Of a DNA stretch of 5,997 nucleotides, positions 1 to 4,435 are shown in pieces. Position 1 is the stretch's first letter. Each line of letters starts with the position of its first letter. The stretch is from JACDBD01 sp050743385 (GTDB lineage: Bacteria; Actinomycetota; Acidimicrobiia; IMCC26256; JACDBD01), in assembly GCA_050743385.1 (NCBI GenBank), contig JBOGFJ010000076.1:1-5997 (forward strand), given 5' to 3'. Under the pieces are notes generated by a model. The model was not told where the DNA came from. It did not search any database and saw only the letters and a list, made by a program, of their open reading frames with translations. The position numbers were made by a program, and so were the translations under genes.

Positions 1-56
1 GCGAGGCCGCGCTCCATGAGGGTGGCGATGCGATCGAGCGCCTCGATGGGCTCCAC
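1..56 (-). CDS. N-terminal start of a PHP/DNA polymerase X-type protein (partial)
   Basis: Only the first 18 full codons are inside the window; the gene runs off the left edge. From a GTG at 56-54 the reading is MEPIEALDRIATLMERGL. An amphipathic helix of this form (a 'DPxxALxRIAxLxER' pattern) is, from memory, how actinobacterial PHP-domain proteins related to DNA polymerase X begin, in the helical DNA-binding region ahead of the polymerase-like or PHP phosphoesterase part. The assignment rests on this short stretch alone. The frame stays open upstream across the tRNA, so an earlier non-ATG start cannot be excluded, but residues before the GTG do not look conserved. No strong Shine-Dalgarno sequence precedes the GTG. 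The gene diverges from the neighbouring tRNA-Ser, so their promoters must share positions 57-111. Confidence 0.42.
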   Translation of the reverse strand, partial: MEPIEALDRIATLMERGL

Positions 57-96
57 GACGTCGAAGGTACCCCGCGAGACCGGCCGAGCCTGCCGG

Positions 97-102
97 TACA
101 GT
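97..102 (+). promoter_or_regulatory. Possible -10 element of the tRNA-Ser promoter
   Basis: TACAGT at 97-102 matches four of six bases of TATAAT, including the conserved TA and final T. It sits 9 nt before the mature 5' end of tRNA-Ser, as expected for a bacterial tRNA promoter with a very short leader. No convincing -35 hexamer is visible 16-18 nt upstream, so this is a weak call. Confidence 0.35.
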
Positions 103-111
103 GGACTGTTC

Positions 112-204
112 GGAGGGATGACCGAGAGGCCGAAGGTGCTCGCCTGCTAAGCGAGTAGGGGCCGTTGAGGCTCCTCGAGGGTTCAAATCCCTCTCCCTCC
201 GCCA
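112..204 (+). tRNA. tRNA-Ser (anticodon GCT)
   Basis: This is a complete class II tRNA that reads AGC and AGT serine codons. The acceptor stem GGAGGGA (112-118) pairs perfectly with TCCCTCC (194-200). The anticodon stem CTCGC (139-143) pairs with GCGAG (151-155) around the loop CTGCTAA, with anticodon GCT at 146-148. A long variable arm, typical of serine tRNAs, spans about 156-176. The T arm is GAGGG/CCCTC (177-181 and 189-193) around TTCAAAT. G201 is the discriminator base expected for tRNA-Ser, and CCA is encoded at 202-204. Every stem is intact, so the gene should be functional. Confidence 0.97.
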
Positions 205-240
205 GTGTGGGTTCGTCCCTCCCATCCCCGAGCCAACATC

Positions 241-260
241 GGGCAGCTCGAGGTCTGCCC
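241..260. terminator. Hairpin between tRNA-Ser and the cupin gene, possible terminator
   Basis: GGGCAG (241-246) and CTGCCC (255-260) form a perfect 6-bp stem with an 8-nt loop. It lies 18 nt beyond the cupin stop codon on the minus strand and 36 nt beyond the tRNA on the plus strand, where converging transcripts would need to end. There is no T-tract on either side. Many high-GC actinobacterial terminators lack one, so a terminator role is inferred from position and shape only. Confidence 0.35.
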
Positions 261-278
261 AGGTGCCCATCGCCGGGG

Positions 279-839
279 TCACGCCTCCGGCACGCCTCGG
301 CTGGCGCCGATCGTGGTGACGGCGAGGACGCACGGCTGCGACGCCCGGTTGTGCCACCCGTGGCGGGTGCCGTTCTGCACGATGCAGTCGCCCGTCTGCA
401 GGTGTACCTCGGCTCCGTCGTCGAGCTCGAGGTAGATGTCGCCCGAGAGCACGACGTCGAAGTCGACCGTGTCGGTCGTGTGCATGCCCGGGTGGTCGGG
501 CTCCATGTGCCCGAGGAGCCCGGGCAGCTTCCGCTCGACTTCCTCCATGGTCGGGCTCGCCTCCGGCCCCGGGTTACCCGGGGCCGGCCCTTCGCGCCGC
601 TCGCCCTCCGGTGGAATCGAGACCAACCCGAACCGGAACCCGCCGGCGGGCGGGAAGTACGCGGGCGCGTCAGCCGGTGTGCCGTCGGTGGGCAGCACCA
701 CCGGTTGATCGGAGCCCCAGAGCGGTTGGAACTCGAGGCCGGGCATCAGCCCGACGGTGATGGGCTCGACCTGCTCGTCGTCGACGAAGACCGATCTGCC
801 GCTGTCGTCGACGCCTGTGACCACGCGGCGCACGCTCAT
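279..839 (-). CDS. Cupin domain protein
   Basis: A 186-residue soluble protein with no signal peptide or membrane segment. The C-terminal half is a single cupin beta-barrel. Motif 1 begins at His120 (HTTDTVDFDVVLSG), and motif 2 is GDCIVQNGTRHGWHN around Gly150-Asn164. Compared with the classic metal-binding pattern, His120 and His160 are kept, the second His is replaced by Thr122, and the acidic ligand position has Asp126. Metal binding is therefore plausible but not canonical. The N-terminal half opens with RRVVTGVDDSGRSVF, a start I associate with actinobacterial cupins of unknown substrate. An AAGGGG-type ribosome site lies 4-7 nt before the ATG. The gene follows azlD by 42 nt and is probably the last gene of the exporter block, suggesting a role linked to the exported compound. 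Substrate and activity are unknown. Confidence 0.88.
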   Translation of the reverse strand: MSVRRVVTGVDDSGRSVFVDDEQVEPITVGLMPGLEFQPLWGSDQPVVLPTDGTPADAPAYFPPAGGFRFGLVSIPPEGERREGPAPGNPGPEASPTMEEVERKLPGLLGHMEPDHPGMHTTDTVDFDVVLSGDIYLELDDGAEVHLQTGDCIVQNGTRHGWHNRASQPCVLAVTTIGASRGVPEA

Positions 840-881
840 GCCGCCCCCTTGTTCGCGACCCGCGAGCCGGGCGAGCGTAGA

Positions 882-1181
882 TCAGACGGCGCGCACGAGT
901 GCTGTGGTCGCGGCGGCGACGAGTACGACGACGACGAAGCCGGCTCGGCGCCACAGTGCGATCGCCGCTGCCGCCACGCCTGCGACGCGCGCGTCGATCA
1001 CCAGCTCCCGATCGCCCGCGAAGGTCGACACGGCGATGAGCGCCCCGAACAATGCCGCCGGCAACAGCGTCAGCACCTCGTCGAGGAACGGCGGCAGGCG
1101 CCGACCGCGCAGCGCGACGAGGCCGACGGCCTTCAGTGCGTAGGACCCGACGGTGAGGGCGAGTACTGCCGTCCACGTCAT
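882..1181 (-). CDS. azlD: AzlD-type branched-chain amino acid exporter, small subunit
   Basis: A 99-residue hydrophobic protein, the usual AzlD length, with about four membrane segments: roughly residues 3-24, 37-54, 64-78 and 80-97. The segment after RRLPPFLDEVLTLLPAA (27-43), where a basic stretch is followed by LPPFL and a proline-containing helix, is characteristic of the family. AzlD works with AzlC in an inner-membrane complex that exports branched-chain amino acids and analogues (shown for AzlCD in Bacillus and for the homologous BrnFE in Corynebacterium). The ATG overlaps the azlC stop in a 4-nt ATGA, and GGGAGG lies 7 nt upstream inside azlC. Translation is therefore probably coupled, giving matched subunit amounts. 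No Lrp-type regulator gene lies next to the pair. Confidence 0.93.
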   Translation of the reverse strand: MTWTAVLALTVGSYALKAVGLVALRGRRLPPFLDEVLTLLPAALFGALIAVSTFAGDRELVIDARVAGVAAAAIALWRRAGFVVVVLVAAATTALVRAV

Positions 1182-1861
1182 CGCCCGTCCTCCCGCCGCT
1201 CGGCGAAGCGACGCAGCGCGGTCACGGGCACGGCGCCGAACGCCGCCAGCACGATCGGGAGCCCGGCCGCGACCAGGGGCACCAGTACGGCGGCGATCAT
1301 GGCGCCGGTCGCGGCGGCGAGACGTGCGTCGCGCTCGCGCAGCAGCGGCACGAGCAGCGCGAGGAAGGCAGCGGGGAACACCGCGTCGAGCCCGAGCGTG
1401 GCCGGGTCACCGAGCACCGAGCCGAACAGCGCGCCGACCAGCGTTCCGACATTCCAGAAACCGAAGATCGAGAGGCCCGCGCTCCAGAACGCGCGCCGAC
1501 CGTCGGCCGGGTCGGGCTGCGCCAACGCCATGGCGGTCGACTCGTCGATGAGAAACTGCGCCGCCACCAGCCGCCGTCGCCCCGCGCGCGGGAGCGTCCG
1601 GTCGAGCGAAAGGCCGTAGCCGACGTGGCGCACACCGAGCAGCAGGCCGCTGCCGACTGCCGAGAGCGGCGATCCGCCCGAATCGATCACGCTCACGGCT
1701 GCGAACTGCGTCGCTCCCGTGAACACGAACAGCGACATCGTGCACGCCATCGGCACCGACAGACCTGCGCCGACGGCGATCACGCCGAACGACACACCGA
1801 ACACACCCGTGGCGGCGCCCAGCGCGAGCGCCGTGCGCAGGATGGACGGTTGGCGCGCCAC
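1178..1861 (-). CDS. azlC: AzlC-type branched-chain amino acid exporter, large subunit
   Basis: A 227-residue polytopic membrane protein of normal AzlC length. Family signatures seen are FVFTGATQFAAVS (45-57), LLGVRHVGYGLSL (74-86), FLIDESTAMAL (103-113), FWSAGLSIFGFWNVGT (125-140) and LGLDAVFPAAFLALL (157-171). These correspond to the conserved TGA-TQF, RH-xYG, DE and GLDFxxPA elements of the family. It forms the main body of the exporter with AzlD. The start is a GTG at 1861-1859, only 2 nt after the stop of the EamA gene. The upstream GGGCGG is a poor ribosome site, so reinitiation by ribosomes finishing the EamA gene is likely. The true substrate (leucine, isoleucine, valine, methionine or an analogue) cannot be read from the sequence. 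Confidence 0.95.
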   Translation of the reverse strand: MARQPSILRTALALGAATGVFGVSFGVIAVGAGLSVPMACTMSLFVFTGATQFAAVSVIDSGGSPLSAVGSGLLLGVRHVGYGLSLDRTLPRAGRRRLVAAQFLIDESTAMALAQPDPADGRRAFWSAGLSIFGFWNVGTLVGALFGSVLGDPATLGLDAVFPAAFLALLVPLLRERDARLAAATGAMIAAVLVPLVAAGLPIVLAAFGAVPVTALRRFAERREDGR

Positions 1862-1863
1862 GT

Positions 1864-2724
1864 TCAGCCGCCCGTGATGAGCGCGACGCCACCGAGCGCG
1901 GCCCCGAGGCCGACGAGCTGCTGGCGTTGCAGCCGCTCGTCGAGCACCGTGCTCGCCAGTATCACGGTCGTCGCCGGATAGAGCGAGGCGAGCACCGACA
2001 CCAGCGACAACAGGCCTTCGCGGGCGGCGAGGAGGAAGAGCGCGTTCGCGGCGACGTCGAACAGGCCGGCGAGCACGACCACACCCGGAGCGGCACCCCG
2101 TGGCAGGCGCGGCCGTCCCAGCAGGGTCAGCACGAGGAGCAGGGCGGTAGTCGACGCGAGGCGGCCGCTGAAGATGGGCCAGAAGCCCGAGTCGTCGCCC
2201 GTGTGGCTGAGCACCACGAAGAACGTGCCGAATGCGAGCCCGGCGGCAACCGAGGCGATCAGCGTCAACCGCGCCGGCCGGGTGGAGTCGTCAGGCCCGG
2301 TGGAGTCGTCATCGCCGCCGCGCGTGTGGGAGATCAGGACGACGGCAACCAACGCCACCACGACGCCGACGAGACCGGCGACGCCGGGCCGTTCCCCCGT
2401 GGCCAGCCCCCAGACGACGGGCACGATCGCCGACCCCACGGCGGTGATCGGTGCCACGACGCCCATCGGGCCGCGAGCGAGGCCGAAGTAGAGGAGACCG
2501 ACCCCCAGCACGCCGATACAGCTGGCGATCGCCCCCAGCACGAGGTCGCCGGCAGCGGGCGCTGGCGTGCCGTCGATCAGGAGCAGGAGTGCGATCCCGG
2601 CGAAGCCCACGTACTGGGCGCCGAGCACGACGGACCACGGCGCGGCCCGCTTCGAGGCCAGCCCGCCGCAGAAGTCGGCTGCCCCGTAGGAGGCGGCAAC
2701 CGCGAGCCCGAGGAACACGGCCAT
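1864..2724 (-). CDS. EamA/DMT-superfamily transporter
   Basis: A 286-residue membrane protein with about ten helices arranged as two EamA units. The first ends in LYFGLARGPMGVVAPITAVG (78-97) and IVPVVWGLATGERP (100-113). The second ends in ALFLLAAREGLLSLVSVLAS (228-247) and YPATTVILASTVLDERL (249-265). The pattern 'A-x-G-x-x-x-V-x-x-L...P-x-x-T-x-x-x-A...x-E' at the end of each unit is typical. The family exports metabolites, amino acids or drugs, using ion gradients as far as known. The halves are joined by a charged cytoplasmic linker (about 134-152) holding the near-duplicate hexapeptides DDSTGP and DDSTRP. The ATG at 2724 is fixed by an in-frame TAG just 9 nt upstream. It heads the block and is followed by azlC after 2 nt. 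Substrate unknown. Confidence 0.93.
   Translation of the reverse strand: MAVFLGLAVAASYGAADFCGGLASKRAAPWSVVLGAQYVGFAGIALLLLIDGTPAPAAGDLVLGAIASCIGVLGVGLLYFGLARGPMGVVAPITAVGSAIVPVVWGLATGERPGVAGLVGVVVALVAVVLISHTRGGDDDSTGPDDSTRPARLTLIASVAAGLAFGTFFVVLSHTGDDSGFWPIFSGRLASTTALLLVLTLLGRPRLPRGAAPGVVVLAGLFDVAANALFLLAAREGLLSLVSVLASLYPATTVILASTVLDERLQRQQLVGLGAALGGVALITGG
2275..2310. repeat. Imperfect 18-bp tandem duplication in the EamA linker
   Basis: The units at 2275-2292 and 2293-2310 match at 16 of 18 bases and encode DDSTRP and DDSTGP in the cytoplasmic linker between the two transporter halves. It looks like a simple slippage duplication in a tolerant loop. Confidence 0.7.
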
Positions 2725-2842
2725 CCCCAGGTTCTAGTGCGGCTCGCCGACCGGTTCCGCCGGAGCGTCACCGCTGGGGGTCGCGCCGGTCAGGACCGCC
2801 GAATCCTTTCCGCCGTTCCCCCTCAGCCGGTGGATCCAGACG

Positions 2843-2868
2843 TTGATGTCACACCCCTTCCGTACCGT
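2843..2868 (+). promoter_or_regulatory. Putative leaderless promoter, RecA-NDp/PafBC-like
   Basis: The -10 element TACCGT (2863-2868) fits TANNNT. It lies 6 nt before the ATG at 2875, so transcription should start on the A of the start codon. Upstream, ATGTCACAC (2846-2854) is followed by exactly 8 nt and then TACCGT. The known actinobacterial LexA-independent DNA-damage promoter (RecA-NDp, bound by PafBC) is TTGTCRGTG-N8-TANNNT. The architecture and the TGTCA core match, but the last three bases of the upstream element (CAC for GTG) do not. TTGATG (2843-2848) is only 14 nt from the -10, too short for an ordinary sigma-70 spacer, which also favours an activator-type promoter. This is a seen pattern plus inference. 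Confidence 0.5.
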
Positions 2869-2874
2869 GGTGGC

Positions 2875-3336
2875 ATGCGGTGGTGGCATCCCTCGCCCGA
2901 CGAACCCGAGATCCTCGACTGGTGGCGGCCCCTGCTCGTGGTCAGCCGCAGGGCCCGCGCCGAGCAGATCCCCTGGCCCGTCCACCTCGACGAGTTCGCG
3001 CTCGGCGGGAGGGTCGAGCGGGGGAAGCGCCCGGCGATCTGGGTCTACGAGCACCGCGTCAACGGCGGAGAGCTCCTGGCCGACTGGCACGGGCAGACCT
3101 ACGAGTTCATCCGCTATCGCAGTGGCCCGCAGCTGGGCCGGTTCAAGGAGGTCAGCCTGCGGGGCGCGATCTGGCGGGCGCGCCTCCCCGACGTGGTGGA
3201 GCCGGTCTGGTACGACGAGCCGCCCGCGCGCTCTCCCGACGTCGGCGCACTCGAGCCCGCGCCGTGGGCCGCCTCCGAGCCGGGGATGCGTCGCCGTCAT
3301 CTCAGCCTTGTGCCTCCGCTCCCGAGCCTGAACTGA
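2875..3336 (+). CDS. Tryptophan-rich protein of unknown function
   Basis: A 153-residue soluble protein that I do not recognise. It has ten tryptophans (6.5%), several in pairs or before charged residues: RWW at the N-terminus, DWW at 15-17, then W34, W56, W71, W100, W112 and W131. The middle (about 18-115) alternates hydrophobic and charged residues and reads like a compact beta-rich domain, with VYEHRVNGGELLADWHGQ (57-74) and YEFIRYRSG (76-84). The last 35 residues are Pro/Arg-rich and probably disordered. The frame stays open far upstream, but codon quality begins at this ATG, which also sits at the predicted transcription start, giving a leaderless message. No ribosome site is present. 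Third codon positions are nearly all G/C, which favours this strand over the long antisense frame. It diverges from the EamA gene across 150 nt. Confidence 0.82.
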   Translation: MRWWHPSPDEPEILDWWRPLLVVSRRARAEQIPWPVHLDEFALGGRVERGKRPAIWVYEHRVNGGELLADWHGQTYEFIRYRSGPQLGRFKEVSLRGAIWRARLPDVVEPVWYDEPPARSPDVGALEPAPWAASEPGMRRRHLSLVPPLPSLN

Positions 3337-3409
3337 CGGCGGTGTGCACTCCTCCTCGGACGTAGGCGCGGGGCGCGGGCGCGCTCGCAGGCCCGGCGGC
3401 ACGAAGGGC

Positions 3410-3434
3410 ACGATGGGCTCCTAGCGCCCATCGT
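3410..3434. terminator. Perfect 9-bp stem-loop, probable terminator
   Basis: ACGATGGGC (3410-3418) and GCCCATCGT (3426-3434) pair perfectly around the 7-nt loop TCCTAGC. The structure lies 73 nt after the stop of the tryptophan-rich protein gene and 156 nt before the VOC gene. No T-tract follows on either strand. Position suggests a terminator for the upstream gene. A regulatory RNA element or a protein-binding operator for the VOC gene is an alternative. The remainder of 3337-3590 shows no further feature that I can support apart from the ribosome site of the VOC gene. Confidence 0.5.
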
Positions 3435-3575
3435 CCTGACGAAACGCACATCACGCACGTCCACCGAATCCGAGCTGACGAACCATCACCTGCTTCCGGG
3501 TGTCGATCGAGCGCGAGCCCGTTCGTCGTCCGAGCGTCGACCCGATGAGAGCGTGCGGGCGATGGCACGGCAACC

Positions 3576-3583
3576 AAGGAGGG
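3576..3583 (+). promoter_or_regulatory. Strong Shine-Dalgarno sequence of the VOC gene
   Basis: AAGGAGGG ends 7 nt before the GTG at 3591 and fixes that GTG as the start. This contrasts with the leaderless layout of the gene at 2875, so this gene has a real 5' leader. Confidence 0.85.
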
Positions 3584-3590
3584 CGAGGAC

Positions 3591-4064
3591 GTGCAGAAGA
3601 TCACGACGAACCTGTGGTTCGACACCGAGGCCGAGGAAGCTGCCAACTTCTATGTCGGCCTGTTCGAGAGCTCGAAGATTCTGAACATCTCCCACTACGG
3701 CGAGGGCGGTCACTTCCCGGCGGGCACCGTGCTCACGGTGACCTTCCAGCTCGACGGCCAGGAGTTCACCGCGCTCAACGGCGGGCCCGCGTTCAAGTTC
3801 ACCGAGGCCGTCTCGCTGCTCGTCAACTGCGAGGGCCAGGAGGAGGTCGACCGGCTCTGGGGCGCGCTCTCCGACGGCGGCGAGGTGCAGCAGTGCGGCT
3901 GGCTCAAGGACAAGTACGGCCTGTCGTGGCAGATCGTGCCCACCGTGCTGAACGAGCTGCTCAGCGACCCCGACCGGGAGAAAGCACAGCGCGTCATGCA
4001 GGCCATGCTCCAGATGGTGAAGCTCGACGTCGCAGGGCTGGAGCGGGCCGCCGCGCCGGCGTGA
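3591..4064 (+). CDS. PhnB-like VOC-family protein (3-demethylubiquinone methyltransferase-like fold)
   Basis: A 157-residue cytoplasmic protein matching the PhnB/'3-dmu-9_3-mt' family of the vicinal oxygen chelate (glyoxalase/dioxygenase) superfamily along its full length. Landmarks are ITTNLWFDTEAEEAANFY (4-21), FELDG-like FQLDGQEFTALNGGPAFKFTE (52-72), NCEGQEEVDRLW (79-90) and QCGWLKDKYGLSWQIVP (101-117), then a C-terminal helix DREKAQRVMQAMLQMVKLD (128-146). Members are usually annotated as 3-demethylubiquinone-9 methyltransferase, but that name is doubtful: they lack an S-adenosylmethionine fold, and the enzymatic activity of most is unknown. The GTG start is set by the strong ribosome site upstream. 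The gene stands alone, with a 254-nt gap on the left and a hairpin immediately after its stop. Sequence similarity to the family is very clear; the biological role is not. Confidence 0.94.
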   Translation: MQKITTNLWFDTEAEEAANFYVGLFESSKILNISHYGEGGHFPAGTVLTVTFQLDGQEFTALNGGPAFKFTEAVSLLVNCEGQEEVDRLWGALSDGGEVQQCGWLKDKYGLSWQIVPTVLNELLSDPDREKAQRVMQAMLQMVKLDVAGLERAAAPA

Positions 4065-4085
4065 CGCGGCGACGGGGGCGCGTCA
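4062..4085. terminator. Hairpin overlapping the VOC stop codon, possible terminator
   Basis: TGACGCG (4062-4068, starting with the stop codon) pairs with CGCGTCA (4079-4085) around the 10-nt loop GCGACGGGGG. The stem is 7 bp and perfect. There is no T-tract. It is a plausible terminator, but in sequence this GC-rich a chance hairpin is also possible. From here to 4289 I see no supported gene or RNA. Confidence 0.35.
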
Positions 4086-4289
4086 GCCGGTGAAGCGAGA
4101 GGTGGCGCCCAGCGCGACACGTGCGCCGGGTGACCGGAGTCGCCGGTGTCGAGGCTCCACCGCCAAGATGGAAGGGAGCGGCGCGAGATCACCGACGCCT
4201 ACACTCGGCCTTGGTTCCCGTGCGCGCGGCCGCATGGAGCCATGGCCGGCTGATACCGACCACGCCACATGGGTCAGTCGCTAGGTCAA

Positions 4290-4327
4290 GCGCTCGTAGC
4301 TCAATGGATAGAGCATCTGACTACGGA
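4290..4327 (+). pseudogene. Truncated tRNA-Arg(ACG): 5' half only
   Basis: The sequence matches the 5' half of an actinobacterial tRNA-Arg(ACG). The 5' acceptor strand GCGCTCG is at 4290-4296 and TA at 4297-4298. The D stem GCTC/GAGC (4299-4302 and 4311-4314) encloses AATGGATA. The 5' anticodon strand TCTGA (4316-4320) is followed by the complete 7-nt loop CTACGGA (4321-4327) with anticodon ACG. At 4328 the match stops: the required TCAGA is replaced by GTACT, and no T arm (GTTCGAA) or 3' acceptor strand CGAGCGC follows. It cannot fold as a tRNA. The break exactly after the anticodon loop is a typical integrase crossover position, so this may be a remnant of an integration or excision event. 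A deletion or assembly join is also possible. An intact copy must exist elsewhere, because CGC codons are common here. Confidence 0.8.
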
Positions 4328-4415
4328 GTACTCGCGGTGTGAGCGCTGTGCTCGGGCGCGCAACCGCAAACGCCTCAGCGACCCCGCGCGAGCGAAACGC
4401 CTCGACTCAGATGCT
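4312..4415. repeat. 9-bp inverted repeat linking the tRNA remnant to downstream sequence
   Basis: AGCATCTGA (4312-4320), which includes the 5' anticodon-stem strand of the tRNA remnant, has its exact reverse complement TCAGATGCT at 4407-4415, 86 nt downstream. The distal copy therefore restores the missing TCAGA but extends the pairing into the D-arm side, so it is not simply the tRNA's own 3' half. Confidence 0.6.
4368..4403 (+). repeat. Direct repeat AAACGCCTC, two copies
   Basis: Copies lie at 4368-4376 and 4395-4403, start to start 27 nt apart, in the non-coding stretch after the tRNA remnant. The spacing is close to two and a half helical turns. They may be a paired protein-binding site or integrase-type arm sites, but no function can be assigned from the sequence. 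Confidence 0.45.
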
Positions 4416-4421
4416 GAACTC

Positions 4422-4435
4422 GACCCCTACGGGTC
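4422..4435. other. Small hairpin with the stop codon of the right-hand gene in its loop
   Basis: GACCC (4422-4426) and GGGTC (4431-4435) form a 5-bp stem with a 4-nt loop CTAC, which contains the minus-strand TAG stop. It could contribute to transcription ending for the minus-strand gene, but it is short and may be chance. Confidence 0.25.

Noticed and set aside
165..1619. A 484-codon plus-strand open frame covering tRNA-Ser and the cupin, azlD and azlC region.
   Set aside because: Its product is low-complexity Arg/Ala/Pro-rich sequence and it begins inside tRNA-Ser. The opposite strand encodes clear AzlC, AzlD and cupin proteins. It is a GC-rich antisense shadow.
2713..2736. A leaderless promoter for the EamA gene using TAGAAC (minus strand, 2731-2736) six bases before the ATG.
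   Set aside because: The spacing is right and would mirror the gene at 2875, but the hexamer overlaps a TAG, ends in C, and has no -35 or activator motif upstream. It is too weak to list as a feature.
1927..2874. The upstream 316 codons of a long plus-strand frame that continues into the tryptophan-rich gene.
   Set aside because: This part lies opposite the EamA transporter and reads as Glu/His/Gln/Arg-rich antisense sequence. Protein-like composition begins only at the ATG at 2875.
2734..3411. A 225-codon minus-strand frame opposite the tryptophan-rich gene.
   Set aside because: Its third codon positions coincide with the first positions of the plus-strand gene, and its Pro/Gly/Arg/Leu-rich product has no recognisable domain. 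Its last 40 codons (2734-2860) look fairly codon-biased, but no good start codon lies there.
4083..4268. A 61-codon minus-strand frame in the gap after the VOC gene.
   Set aside because: It has Arg/Pro-rich composition, no ribosome site and no recognisable domain, as expected by chance in sequence this GC-rich.
4290..4426. A self-splicing intron inside tRNA-Arg.
   Set aside because: About 80 nt is too short for known group I introns, and no T arm or 3' acceptor strand CGAGCGC follows the distal TCAGA. CGAGCG at 4389-4394 is near-complementary to the acceptor strand but has no T arm before it.
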